Positions 45,100 to 57,400 of a DNA stretch of 64,000 bases are shown piece by piece (position 1 is the first letter of the stretch; each line of letters begins with the position of its first letter). Made by a program: the position numbers and the translations under genes. Under the pieces are notes generated by a model. The model had not been told where the DNA came from. It ran no database searches and saw nothing but the letters and a program-made list of their open reading frames with translations. Source of the stretch: Ditylenchus dipsaci (taxonomy: Eukaryota; Nematoda; Chromadorea; Rhabditida; Anguinidae); assembly GCA_004194705.1 (NCBI GenBank), contig SADC01000078.1:62001-126000 (forward strand). The letters run 5' to 3'.

Positions 45100-47390
45100 T
45101 TACCTAATTCGTTTGGCCAAAAAAGTGCACTTTTTGAAAATTGTCCCATAGTAAGGTTGCGTTTGATTTAAACCTTGCAACCAGGGTTGCAGCCGATATC
45201 TGATATCTAACATCTGATTACCTGACTTTTTTGACATTTGATATCTGATTCTGATTTTTTTAAAGTCAGCTGCATAACACATTTTTCACAGTTATTTACG
45301 TAAAGTTATCAAAACTGACTCGAGATAAACGGGTGCTTATCCTAAGTATGGTTGGCCCCGTAAATGTCCTCTATCCCCATTTCCAGCATCAAAAATGTGA
45401 TTCTCGTCCACAGATTCCCGCCCTTATCAAATTTCATCCCCGCAGTTATTCTTAGTCAAAAAGGCAGTTAGGCAGTTCAAAATAACGCTCAGACGCACTC
45501 CCAGTTTTTGGCACTATGCAAAAAAGGAAGCGAAGGAAGTTTTGCCGTTTTAAATGGCTTTTAAGCTTAGGCAGGAGTTGGCTAGCATATTTTAAGACGT
45601 GTTTGAAAATCCTTCTAGATACAGTCAAAGCTCGATGTATCGACCCCTTGGAACAGGCCTAGGAGGCCACTATATCAAGAGGTTACTATGTCGGGGACCA
45701 CTATATTGGATTAAAAAAACCTTTAGAACTTATTGGTACCCTATATGGAGGTTTAACTGTACAGTTCACCCTTGTAAGCTGGTACCTCTCAAGTTTGTTC
45801 GCGCCTCAAGTCTGACATTTATTTGCCCTAATTTTTTGAAATGTTTTGCCAATCTGATTAGTTAATCTAGTCTCAAATATCAAATTTGATTATTTGATTT
45901 TGCCGTCCACGTTTTTAGAAATTTTCTCATTTTGTCCAGAAAAAAAATTATTTTGATAAGGGCCACTATATTGGGTCTTTTTATTAGTAGGGACCAGGAT
46001 GGGTGCCACTATACTGGAGGAAACGCTATATTGGGGGGTCATTTGGGTACGTCGTTTTTCCCCCCATACTTGGATTTTTCACAGTTATTTTTAGTCAAAA
46101 AAAGCATTTAGGCAGTTCAAAATAACGCTCAGACCCACATCCCAGTTTTTGGCACTATATCCGAAAAAAGGATGCGAAGGAAGTTACGCGTGCATTTTTT
46201 GAAACGAAGATTTTGTGACAAATCGTTTCTTCTATAAACTTTAAAAACTTTTTTTTTTCAAAGTTGACCACTCATTTCGTAGCTAAGAATGTCAGCTGCA
46301 AAATGAGTGGTCCATTTTTAAAATATATTTATGAAATTTATAAAAAAACACAATGTCACAAAATCTTCGTTTCAAGAAAATGCACGCGTAATTTCGCGAC
46401 ACCCAGTAGAGCTCAAAAATAATGCTTTTTAACTTCTGAGGTGATTTTAGGTCGATAGAGGGTCTTTAAAAATACGTAAAAAAAAGGAAGCGAGTCGGCA
46501 GTTGGGGTCGGCAGTTGAATGGTCGGCAGTGGACCCTCATCTTTGTTATACATCCCCATTGTTATTCACCCACCATGTTATACATCCCAGTTACCCATTC
46601 ACTAAAAATTAGGAGAGCAAAATTTATTCGAAAACAAACCCGACTTTGTAAAAAGTGAAAATGAATTTGAAAATTTAAAAGTTTTGCCGTTTTGACAAGG
46701 CTTCTAGGCAGCTTTTGGACATTTGTCTGAAAACTGCCTAAACGCCTCGTCAAAACGCACCTGTTCCACACGATGGTGTAATCCGAATATCCAAATCAAC
46801 CTTAGTTGTCTTTTATAACTAATTTTTATTTTTTTATATATAGCATGGTATGTGCATTTTTTAATTAGGTCTCACCTAAGTCAATGGCGAAATTGATCAT
46901 CTTTCTCCACGCATAAGACTATGAAAAATTTATGATCAATTTTAAAACATAATGTAACTTCCCACATATTCTTTTTTCTGCAAAACTCTTCACCATGTGA
47001 GTATAAGAGCGTTCTGGTCGTTCCTAGTCAAGAATGAGCGGCTTCTTTGCCTGCAAACCTTGACTGAAGGGTTAGTCAAAAGTACACAGATATTTTTAAA
47101 AAAAATTCTTCTTTTGATTGTGTTTTTGAATCATGTTTCACCAGTGGCTCCTAAGCATGTTATACACGAAATATAGCTGGACATTCGGCAAAGTATTGGT
47201 CAATTTGACGCAAAAAAATTATAAAAATATTGGTGCAAGTTTGATAAATCTTACCACATCCACGTACACGTCCACATCCACGCAAAAATTATAACGGTAC
47301 CACATCCACGTACCACCGTATGTGGACCACCATCTGTAGAGCACTATTGATTGAATACCAGGTGTAGACCACCATCTGCTTTTGAAGAAT
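45100..47390. other. Transposon debris, no gene seen
   Basis: 45620-45765 is a decayed pogo-like MITE (TACAGTCAAAGCTCGATGTA ... GGAGGTTTAACTGTA). 45940-46040 has further pieces of that family. 46185-46395 is a palindrome with TACGCGTGCATTTTTTGAAA and TTTCAAGAAAATGCACGCGTA arms (first 20 matched). The rest is AT-rich without a coding signal. Confidence 0.45.
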
Positions 47391-47399
47391 TGACTGATT

Positions 47400-47775
47400 T
47401 AGGAAAAATCGGCAAAGAAAAAAATGCGAACGGGTTTTAGGAAATGCCGGCAGAAAAAAGATTTTGAACGGATTTTTTTGGAATTTGCCATTTGCAAAAA
47501 AAGATTTTCAACGATTTTGGCAAAAGTCGTTTGCAAAAAAGATTTTCAACGGATTTTGGCAAATGCCGTTTGCAAAAAGATTTTCAACGGATTTTAGAAT
47601 TTGCGCTTTGCAAAAATCATTTTAAACGGATTTTAGAATTTGCCGTTTGAAAAAAAGATTTCAAACGGATTTTGGCGAATGCCGCCGACAAGCAGAATGC
47701 CAAACGGATTTTGGCAAATGCCGCCAGTTTTGCCGAATGCAAAACGGATCCGCGACGGATTTGCAAAAATTCCGA
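47400..47775. repeat. Minisatellite of TTTTCAACGGATTTTGGCAA units
   Basis: About nine diverged units of 36-45 bp contain AAAAAGATTTTCAACGG, ATTTTGGCAAATGCCG and TTTGCAAAA. GGATTTTGGCAAATGCCGCC appears in the last units. Non-coding. Confidence 0.7.
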
Positions 47776-49080
47776 ACACTGGTCAAGAGTGTGAGGAATA
47801 TTTTGACACCAAACTTGTAAATAAAAGGAGATGAAAAAAGGTGTGCACCCAGCGGTAGATTCAATATATCGACGATTTGATACACCGACGGTTCGATACA
47901 CCGACGGTTCGATAAATCGATTCGATACGCTGACCATTGCATGGATTGACATTTGGTAATTGCTAAACCATCTCGACGCCCAAACCATCCCTTTTAGCTT
48001 GTGCTTTTTTACCCTGTCGTAGGTCAGCGTATGTTAAAACGGAGTCAAAGACGTTTCTCGGTGTATAATAAGGTGTCCTCAGAAGGTAGCAAACATCGAT
48101 TATTTATAGGATCGGAATTTGATTAGCGGGTAGATGAGTACGATAACTAAGTGAGTACCCTAATATCCTAGAGTGAGCATAAGCATAAGGTAAGTAAGTA
48201 CCTCATCTATCAGGTTAATATCATAACCAACCAGCAGCACTGCCTTTCCTCAACAAAAAGCCTCAAAACCAGGATTCGCAGTTTTCAGGTTACTCAAATG
48301 TTAGTATTAAGGTGGTAATATCTAGGTAAGGGGTACTATTTTAACTTAGTTGCTTGGAGTAGCTACTTATCGGTTACGGTATTTATCTGATGGCTATAGT
48401 ACCACCCAGGTAAATGGGGTACTTACCCATTTCGGTACTTGTGTTTTGGTTGTAAAATCACTTTTTCGCAATTAATACATGTTTAGCGCATGGTTTTGTG
48501 TAGGATGTCACGGACTTCAACAACTCATGTCTGAATCTAAACTTTATTAGGTTATAGGAGAGGCATACCCTTTGAGGGTAGATATTATGTGGTTTTCCGA
48601 CCCACTTCGAAGCTCACCGGTTTTTTGAAAACTATTTCACTGCTATGGTGCCGTGAAAAGTTGTAATGGCAAACTAGGCACTGGAATACTCCGCACCGGA
48701 AAACTCGGCGCCGGAACTCGGCACCGAAAAAACTCGGCCCACGCGTCCCCAACCACATATTCAACCAACCACATAACCACATATTCACATGTTCCCATTC
48801 ACTTGCAATGTGGAGTGTGCTGGTCTTTGGCCGCGAAGCTGCCAAACATACCCTTCTGTGTCAGCATTTTTCGAGTTTTCCCGACGCTGACTGCTATAAC
48901 CAGTCAAAAAAAGTTTGCATTCACATGGATTCAAATCGGTAACCTAAAAATTTTGGAGGATGAATTCATTGAGGACTAGTTTGTAGAGGATGAATTTAAT
49001 TAGAGCCGGTTCATCGTGTATCAAATCGCAGGCAGTCTTTTGTTTCAATATGTTACGATTATCTCTCATTTTTTACTTTT
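47776..49080. other. Upstream region of the 14-3-3 gene, no gene supported
   Basis: 47860-47945 has a short CGATACACCGACGGTT repeat. 48200-48450 is rich in GGTAC words. 48660-48740 holds GGCACCGGAAAACTCGG repeats. None forms an exon chain. The pyrimidine-rich tract TTTTTTACTTTTCCTTGCAG ends at 49088. Confidence 0.4.
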
Positions 49081-49108
49081 CCTTGCAGCTTATTTGACGA
49101 AACTGAAG

Positions 49109-50078
49109 ATGCCATCAAAGAAAGTAGAGCTGGTTTATCGTGCCAAAATAGCTGAGCAGGCGGATCGACATGATGACATGTAAGGCAATTCTCATGATCG
49201 AAGGTTTTAAAACTGAGATTATAGGGCCCAGCTGATGAAGGAAGCCGTGGAGCAAGACAAGTTGGTTTCGGTTGAAGAGCGGAGTCTCCTCTCGTTCGCT
49301 TATAAGCGCATCGTGGGTACTCGTCGTCGCAGCTGGCGTGTGATCGTCGATATGCAAAGAGAATCAATACTCCTGATAAGCAGCTGTGGGTGAAGAACTA
49401 TCGTGAGAAGATCGAGACTGAGATTAAGGATATCTGCAACGATGTCTTGGTAAGCTATTTGTTTGTCTCTGATTTCTACCAGTTCGTGTTTCAGAAGACA
49501 ATGGACAAGATCGTTCCTCACGCTGTAGATGACGATGCTAAGGTGTTCTTTCTCAAGATGAGGGCTGATTATCTGCGCTATTTGGCTGAAGTCGCAGAGA
49601 GAGTCGAGCGCCAAGGTACTTTTTTTATCTGTCTGGTGTAGTTACCGTTGCTTTTAGCTGTTGTGGAGAAGAGTCGTCAAGCCTACTTGGAAGCCTTCGA
49701 CATCGCTAAGGAGAAGATGCCGCCCACCAATCCTATTCGTCTCGGCCTGGCTCTAAAATTCTCCATGTTTTACTATGTGAGTATTTAACGCTGTTCCAAT
49801 TTATTGGCAATAGTTGTCTTGTTTTTCGGGACAAGGCCTGCGAGCTCGCCAAGAAAGCTTTCGATGAGGCTCTTGTTGGATTGAACGGTATTGATGAAGA
49901 GTCTCGCAAGGACAGCATTGTAAGATAGTTTGACACTCATTGCAAGAAGTCTTTTTTGTTTTAGATGATCATGCAGCTGCTTCGTGACAACCTGCAAATT
50001 TGGAACGATGACTCTGCCAATGATGATCTTGAAAGCGCCGAGAAAGAAGGCCAGTGTATGACGTCCAGAAATCAATGA
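49109..50078 (+). CDS. 14-3-3 family phosphoserine/threonine-binding adaptor
   Basis: Exons: 49109-49179, 49225-49449, 49495-49615, 49658-49776, 49814-49919, 49965-50078. All introns are GT-AG and 37-45 nt. The protein follows the 14-3-3 order: [108 protein letters not shown] and [15 protein letters not shown]. The phosphopeptide-pocket Lys, Arg and Arg-Tyr positions (AYK, RRSWR, RYLAEVA) are kept. Length after correction is about 250 aa, as usual. Two one-base corrections are needed, at A49356-49358 (one missing) and G49828-49830 (one extra). Both are in homopolymers and so probably consensus errors. A CTTGCAG acceptor ends 20 nt before the ATG. AATAAA is at 50127. It acts in the cytosol as a dimer. 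Confidence 0.93.
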
Positions 50079-50126
50079 CCGTTATTTGTCGTATTCCTTT
50101 TGTTGTGTGTTTTGTCTCGTTGCTAC

Positions 50127-50132
50127 AATAAA
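50127..50132 (+). terminator. Poly(A) signal of the 14-3-3 gene
   Basis: AATAAA lies 49 bases after the stop codon and is followed by T-rich sequence. No other candidate is closer. Confidence 0.75.
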
Positions 50133-50394
50133 GAAACTTTTGTGATCTAATCTCACTTTTAACACCTGGCTCTGGAGTTGAAATGAATTTTTATGGATTG
50201 GGGTAAAATGAGCTCACCCAAATGCACCTCACCGACCGTATTAACTGAAAAACCAATAATAATTCAGCGGATCAAAATTCGCCCCAACGGGACGATTTGC
50301 ACAAAGTAGAGAAAAGGGAACAATTTCCTCAAATCCAGAAAAAGGTACCATTCGCCCCAAATTTATAAAAAGGAACGACCCGCCTTAAAGGGCC

Positions 50395-50645
50395 TGACCT
50401 CTTCCTACTCGGTGGTCCCCCGCCAATTCAAAAATTTTCCCTTGATCATTGGACTTCTGTACGGATTTTTCCGCTAGGTTTCTAACAAACTAAGCCTAAA
50501 ATTTGATTTCAGGCATAGTTTTGTTAGAAACGTGGCGGAAAAATCCGTACAGAAGTCCAGTGATCAAGGGAAAATTTTTGAATTGGCGGGGGACCACCGA
50601 GTAGGAAGAGGTCAGGCCCTTTAAAGGACCATAGCCGTCGCCGAC
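50395..50645. repeat. Palindromic MITE (TCCTACTCGGTGGTCCCCCG)
   Basis: Left AAAGGGCCTGACCTCTTCCT with GTGGTCCCCCGCCAATTC and right GAATTGGCGGGGGACCACC with AGGAAGAGGTCAGGCCCTTT are perfect inverted copies around a TTTCTAACAAA centre. It is immediately downstream of the 14-3-3 gene. Confidence 0.8.
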
Positions 50646-50825
50646 AACGAGAATTTCAAATGTTTGAATTCGCGCGGGACAGTTCTCTTTGGTCTTTCAT
50701 CGTACTCTTTTGAGTCATTCGAAGCAAGTCAAAAGAGTACAGTGCGAGACGAAAGAGAACTGTCCCGCGCGAATTCAAACATTTGAAATCCTCATTGTCG
50801 GCGACGGCTATGGTCCTTTAAATCG
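50625..50825. repeat. Palindromic MITE (AAAGGACCATAGCCGTCG)
   Basis: TTTAAAGGACCATAGCCGTC on the left and GACGGCTATGGTCCTTTAAA on the right enclose inverted GAATTCGCGCGGGACAGTTC arms. The family recurs at 63065-63655 and, diverged, at 31190-31390. Confidence 0.8.
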
Positions 50826-51149
50826 AGAAAACGATGATTCGCCTCAAATCTAAGGGACGAGACGCCTCGAATTCTTCGCTTGCACGTGGTTTTTGTTTTT
50901 GCTTATCTTAGCATTTGTGTTAGGCTTAGTCTTGTTATCTAAGAAAAAGATGAACGTTAACAGCCCTTTACTAAATGGCAAGTGGATTTTTTCTAGGACA
51001 GGGCTCGATCATCCTCATTTCATAAAGTTTTTAGTATAAAGGCGCGTCTAGAAGAAGCCTTTTCACTCTTACTTGCACATTGGGGACGCCCGTTAATTCT
51101 CACTTGCACTCTCAGTCTCACTTTCACTCGCACTCTGTCTTCAATGGAA

Positions 51150-51995
51150 GTTAAAAAAACGCTCATTTTTACTCTCACTTTGGTGAAATATCAACTCGCG
51201 AAGGATTTAATTCGCGAAAGGTTCAACTCGCGAAGGTCAACTCGCGAAGGGTTCAACTCGCGAAAGGTTTAACTCGCGAAGGTCAACTCGCGAAAGGTTT
51301 AACTCGCGAAGGTCAACTCGCGAAGGTGTTAAAAATTATGTTCTTGTATGGGCTATTATACTGCATACACGACACCTGCGGATGCTCTACAAGGATAGAC
51401 AATATAAAAAATAGTCACCTCCTCTCCTCAAAAGCACACCTCGCGTACTTCCCTCATGAGTACTTCTCACATGCGTACTAGAATCATTGGGTGACAGAAC
51501 CTGAAGGCCACCATCTGGGATACTTACCCTTTAGCCTAAGATAGCCATTTGCTCTTCTGGCATACCTTACCACTCTTCCGGCTCACCTAACCACGCTCCT
51601 GAGATGCCTACTTACTTCCTTGGCATGCCCATCCACTCTTATGACATACCTACCCTTCTTACCTATCCACCTACCCTACTACCCTTCTACTCCCCCCATC
51701 CACCTACCATAACTACACATCCACATAATTCATCTATCCACCTACCATATGTACCAGTTATTCTCCTCCCTAGCTACTATCCTCACTGCCCTACGTACCT
51801 CCTACCTTACCTACCCATCAAGTGTGGAATTTAGATAAGTCCTTTTGGTAGGTTGTGAGTGCCATCTTTTTATTCCCAATGCGCTGTGACTGACTTAAAA
51901 AGACACACGATAAGTGCCGATATCTATAAAAGTGGAACTTTAAAAACTTTCGCGAGTTGACCTTCGCGAGTTAAATCCTTCGCGAGTTGACCCTT
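51150..51995. repeat. CTCGCGAAGGTCAA minisatellite pair with CT-rich interior
   Basis: 51185-51330 is an array of about eight 14-18 bp units (AACTCGCGAAGGTC, AACTCGCGAAAGGTTT). 51950-51992 holds three units inverted (CGCGAGTTGACCTTCGCGAG). The interior 51540-51830 is a pyrimidine-rich ACCTACC / CATCCAC tract. The layout is again foldback-like. Confidence 0.6.
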
Positions 51996-52069
51996 GTCCA
52001 CAAGCAACAACTAAAATAAGTGAAAAAAAGTGTCGGTTATAAATGACAGATTAAAAAAATAGTTTCGGA

Positions 52070-53320
52070 AATTTACAGGGTGCGGCAATATTATCCAGCG
52101 GTACGTGACATATAAACGCCGCGCCATAACACCGCCGCGACCAAAACATCGCCGTGCCAAAACATCGCCGGGACAAAACATCACCGGTCATAACACCGCC
52201 GTGTTTGCAACTTCCTGCTAAAGATTGGATACATGACGGGTTACAATGAGGATCCAACTGGCAACCAAGAGAGTCATGAAGAGCAAGGTGAGTGTGGTAC
52301 CGCAGAAGAAGAAAGAAATGCGGTAGATTCGATATTAAAGGGCATACCCACGCTGATCTTTTTTTGATAGATATCTCGTTTTATTGCATTTGTTTACGCA
52401 CTGAATAAGCTACTTTCGCTACTTCCGTTTCAATTTATACTCGTTTTGCGTCAAATATAATATTGGTGACTTTATACTACTTTTAAAAATTAGGCAGAAA
52501 ACTTGAAAAATCAGGACGAGAAGGCATATAAAAGATGTTCGACAAAGAAAAAAGCTGCTGGTCCCGCCTTTTTCTCTGTGTCGCGGCACAGGCATGCCTC
52601 TTTAGTAAAAAGTGTCTTCTTGATTCTTAACTAATCCCTAAAAAAATAACATCAAGTGATGTCAAGGCTGGGGTATGCAAACGTAAAAATAATCGGCTCA
52701 CCCACAGTGCTCCTATCAATCCATCAAAATGGTAGCGAAAATCCCGCTGGTCAGTCTTAGGGGGTTTGTTTTTACAAAGTCAGCGACTGAAACGAAGCAT
52801 TGCGCTGTTTTTTGCAACATAAGCTAAAAACGTGTAAAAACACATTAGAAACATCGAAGTTAAAAAATTGATCCTTATAATGCTTTTTCATAATCAAAAT
52901 TACTGGCGGAACAAATATCATTGATCACAAACAAAAATAAATAAATGAAAACAGGCTATAAAAATTCTCAAAGTTTCCTAGTTAAGAGTGTAATAAAACA
53001 TCATTTTGTCCTTCACTATCTAATTTTATTCTCTTTTTGACTTTTTGAAAAAGTGTAAATCGTAAAATAAGCAACCATTGTATCTATTTTTTTTTGTCGA
53101 TTCAGCAGTTCTTTCCAAGATTTTAGTTTGGGCACATCTGATTTTCATTGCAAAAAGGGTTCTTATCTTTTATCCGGAACCTGTACATTTTGTAAGTGTT
53201 ATGTTTTAGGTTTGGAGGCGACTAGAAATTTCTGACTAGTAATTTCTTTGGTGCATGGCGCAGTAGACAGTGTTTTATGGTTTAAAATAGTGCGCAGGTT
53301 CGTTCTCATTTGGCGGTACA
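52070..53320. other. Mostly non-coding; possible first exon at 52231
   Basis: 52120-52205 repeats ACACCGCCGTG / AAACATCGCCG words. ATG at 52231 opens MTGYNEDPTGNQESHEEQ and meets a strong donor (CAAGGTGAGT) at 52286, which could be a first exon. No downstream exon could be linked. 52330-53320 is AT-rich with no other signal. Confidence 0.3.
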
Positions 53321-53321
53321 C

Positions 53322-53745
53322 TACAGTCAAACCTCGTTTTAACGACCCCCACCTCAAGTTCGTTCCCACCTATGGTCAGATACTTTTTAAACCCAATTTT
53401 GAAAAACTTTTGCCAGTTCTGTTTTTAGACTCTGATTCCAGATATCGTGAAGATTCCGATTTCGCCGATCGTTTTTCAAAAACCTAAAGTATTTGCTTTA
53501 AAAAAAGCAAAACCTCGATTCAACGACCCCCTTTTAAAAATTAGAGAAACTTTAGGTATTTGAATTAAATTACAAAAACTTTAGGTATTTGAAAAACGAC
53601 CGGTGAAATCGGAACCTCACGATATTTGGGATCAGACTGTAAAAACAGAACTGGAAAAAACATTCGAAAATTGGGTTGAAAAAGTGTCGGACCCTAGGTG
53701 GGAACGATGTTGAAGTGGGGGTCGTTAAATCGAGGTTTGACTGTA
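53322..53745. mobile_element. Pogo-like MITE (TTAACGACCCCC variant)
   Basis: TACAGTCAAACCTCGTTTTA and TAAATCGAGGTTTGACTGTA form the ends. The arms share AACGACCCCCAC / GTGGGGGTCGTT. The conserved GTTCGTTCCCACC ... GTCAGATAC block and the inner CGATTTCGCCGATCG follow. A half copy with the same arm word sits at 55650-55725. Confidence 0.85.
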
Positions 53746-54446
53746 TTTATTTCGGCTTGTTTGGACAATTTCAAGGGAATTTTGTGTCGTTAGCCTAGGC
53801 CTAAAACACAACATTAACAAAAAAGGCGGGTTCTGGATTAAAATAAGAACCGCAAAAAGTCTTAACTTTGCCGCAAATTTAATCAAAATCACAGGGTTAC
53901 CAAAAAAATTTAGAAATTCTAAAATTCCAATAATGGTCTAATATTATTTCCTACGGTGTTTCTGTTATATTTTCAGTGTTTTTTTCTACAAAAATAAGGC
54001 ACACTTACAAAATATCCCACCCATTCAAATATAACCCTTGGCAGTGTATTTAAAAGTACTTTATCCGTTGTATTGATTAGGTGAAGTATTCTCTAATGGA
54101 TTGGGTGGGGTATTCTGTAATTTAACCAAAAATTGGCTTTGGAAACTAAAATGACCCAAACATCTGCTATGTTTGGAGAATTTTTCGTTAAAAATCTTTT
54201 TGCGAAAAAGCAATCAACACATAATAAAAACACAGTACGAAATAATAGTAGACCATTATCGAAATTTTTTATGAAATTACCTGGTCCTCCTGTGTTTTTG
54301 GCCAAATTAAGACTTTTTTTTTTGGAAAATTCAGATAGTCCATAAGATTTTATCAATAGTCCATAAGAACGAAATTTCAAATAGACATATTTTTAAAAAC
54401 ATCTAATTTAAAAAAATTGTAATTTAAACTCGAATCCGTTAGAAAA

Positions 54447-57400
54447 ATGGCTGAATCTAAAGTGCTTCATTGGGGCATCCTGGGCTGTGGTCGGATCAGC
54501 AATGATTTTGTCCGAGCTCTCAAAAACTGTGAGCACCCCAATCAAGTACATGCCGTCGCAACTTCTGACTCCAAGCAAAGAGCTGACAAATTTGTGTCTG
54601 ACACTTTTGGACTTGAAGATTGCAAGCAAATTAAGGGTTATGGCAGCTATGCTGAGTTGCTGAATGACCCCAAGATAGGTTTAAATTTTGGGTTTTGTGG
54701 GTTTTTATTTAAATGTGGTTGAGTTACAGATGTAGTTTACATTGGACTGTTGAATCATCAGCACAAGCAGGCTGTTCTAGATGCTTTAGATGCGGAGAAG
54801 CATGTACTTTGCGAAAAACCTATGGGTGTGAATGCTAAAGAGGTCAAGCAAATGGTTCACAAAGCTAAGCAAAAAAAAGAAATTTTTGATGGAGGTAAAA
54901 TTTTTTTTAGAGTAGCTAACACAGGAGCAGTTTGCTGAGACCGGGGTTTTATCAACCGCCACATCCAACTTCAACCGTTTGATTGATTCCCGTTTGATCA
55001 ACCGATTAATTGGGGTTTTTGCCTATCAACCACCACATACACCATCAACCGGTTGATTGCTCTTCGGTTAATCAACCGGTTGATAAAATAATCAACCAAA
55101 GTATTAATATGTGTAAAAATTGTTGTTATTTTCATCGGTTGACTAACCAGTTGATGGAAAATTTTTAGTAATCAACCGCCACATCAACCAGCAACCGGTT
55201 GATTGATTTCCGGTTGATCAACCGGTTAATGAAATTGATCAACCAGTTAATATCGCCGGTTGATTCAGCAAGACTGGACGGGAGAAGAGACGACATTTCG
55301 AATAAATGTACAAGACAAAATTTATAAGTTTATTGAAAGCTCATGGCATGCCTACCCTCCACTTGCCGATTTTCGAAAAAATTCGGCTTGAATATATGAT
55401 AATTTTTGTGCAGGGCATGGCCAAGTTTTGAAATGTTTTTAAGAGTGGCGCAGTGGATTTGATTCGGCCATCGTTTTTAGATGTTTCAGATTTTCGATCC
55501 TTAGTAGAGATAATGGGGGTTAGATTGCAAATTTTTTAGTTAAAGGGGACTTCTACGGCTACTTTTTGACATCAACTGCTACTTCACATCACATACATTT
55601 TTTTCACATATTTTGTTTCCTTTTCTCAGATGTTTTTACACCGAAAACGGGGTTAAAAAAAGTGTCGGACCCTAGGTGGGAACGAACTTGAGGTGGGGGT
55701 CGTTAAATCGAGGTTTGACTGTATGCGAAAAAATGTATTTGAAGTGAAGTGGCAGTGGATGTCAAAAAGTAGCCGTAGAAGTCCCCCCCCCCCTTAAATG
55801 ATTTTTTTGATTTTTAGTCACCGGTTTTTAATTTTTGTGATGAAAACGTAAATACTGCATAAAAAACAAACGAGAAGTAATTGCACTCACTCACAACTTT
55901 ACTGATTTTACTTTCGAAAAACTAAAGTAATATGAGGCACTAATATGTAACGAACCAAAAAAGGGCGGATTAAAAATACCAATTTATTTAAATACGATTC
56001 CCATCCCTGCTATACAGCCCTTCGTCCCTCTCTGAATTACTTGTATAGCCTTTTTATGGCAAAATATTGACTTAAAAATGGTTTTTAGACACTTCCGAAA
56101 AATCATGATTGGCGGGGTGTGGCGGGTTTATTGAAATAGCGGTGAGTTTTTTATGGATAAATCTTTTTTCTGCCCGCTTCTGGCTTTTTTCTGCCCGTTT
56201 TTGCTTCTTTCTGCCCGCTTTTTTGAAAATGATCAAAAATAATCCCAATTTGTGATAATTTTTTTATATTCTTAGCAGCACTAGTATACAAAATTTCCTA
56301 AGGAATCCGAATTTGTTTACAGAATTTCTAAAAAGCTCTTAGCTGTCTAGTTTCGGCCACTTTGCCGAATTTAGGCGAAAAAATTTCTTGCATGCAATAA
56401 ATGGTCACATCTCAGCAGCCAAAAGCTTTTTGGAAATTCTGTAAATAAATTCGGATTGCTTAGGAAATAACTAGTGCAGCTCAGGATGAAAAAATTATCA
56501 CAAATTGGGGTTATTTTTGATCATTTTCAAAAAAGCGGGCAGAAAGAAGCAAAAACGGACAGGAAAAAGCCAGAATCGGGCAGAAAAAAGTCTCGTCCGT
56601 TTTTTATACTAACTGAAGATTCTATTTCGAAAGTTTAAATTGTCGTATTGCCCTTAAAAAACATATATTCCAGGCTTACTGGACCCGATTCTTTCCTGCC
56701 TGGCGAGATATGCCTGACCTAATGCAGCAAATTGGGGAAGCTGAAACTGTGTTGTGTGATTTCGGCTTTGAAGTTACTGTAAGCCTTAAAAAATGCCCAA
56801 CTATACTCATACTTGATTCAGAGAGTCAACAAAACAGAACTCTCCTGGGGTGGTGGTTTCTTGCTAGCTACTGGTTGCTACCCCATCATGGTTTCTTCTT
56901 ACATTTTTAAAGGAGAAAAGCCGACCAAAATAAGTGCTACTGGAGCTCTGGGGATAAAAGTAATTAAAATTGCGTTGAGTAAAACTCCAAATATTTATTG
57001 CATCTAGAGACCGATGTGTGGGGTAGTGTGACTTTGGAGTATTCGGGCAATAGAGTGGCCAATCTATTCTACAGTGGCCTTAGCTGCACTCCTTGTCAAT
57101 GCTCAGTGAGTGGGCCCGAAGGACACCTCAAGGTAACTATCAATAACTGCTTTCTTTGTGTCAATTTTATCGGTTTATGGCTAGATGCCCGAGTACTTCT
57201 GGTGTCCATCTAAAGTAGTCAAAGAGATTAAGGGGAGTCCATCGACCACTCTGCAATTTCCTATTGCTGGTGCTGAAAATCTTAGAAATTATATTTACCC
57301 AAACTCCAGTGGTTTGTGCTATGAGGCTGATCATGTATACGAGTGCCTACAACAAGGTGATATTTAACACACACTACTACTGCTGAAACTCGCTTTGAAA

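Noticed and set aside
49777..49830. Non-canonical GT-GG intron in the 14-3-3 gene
   Set aside because: A normal GT-AG intron (49777-49813) works if one G of the GGG run is an extra base, in line with the other homopolymer slips.
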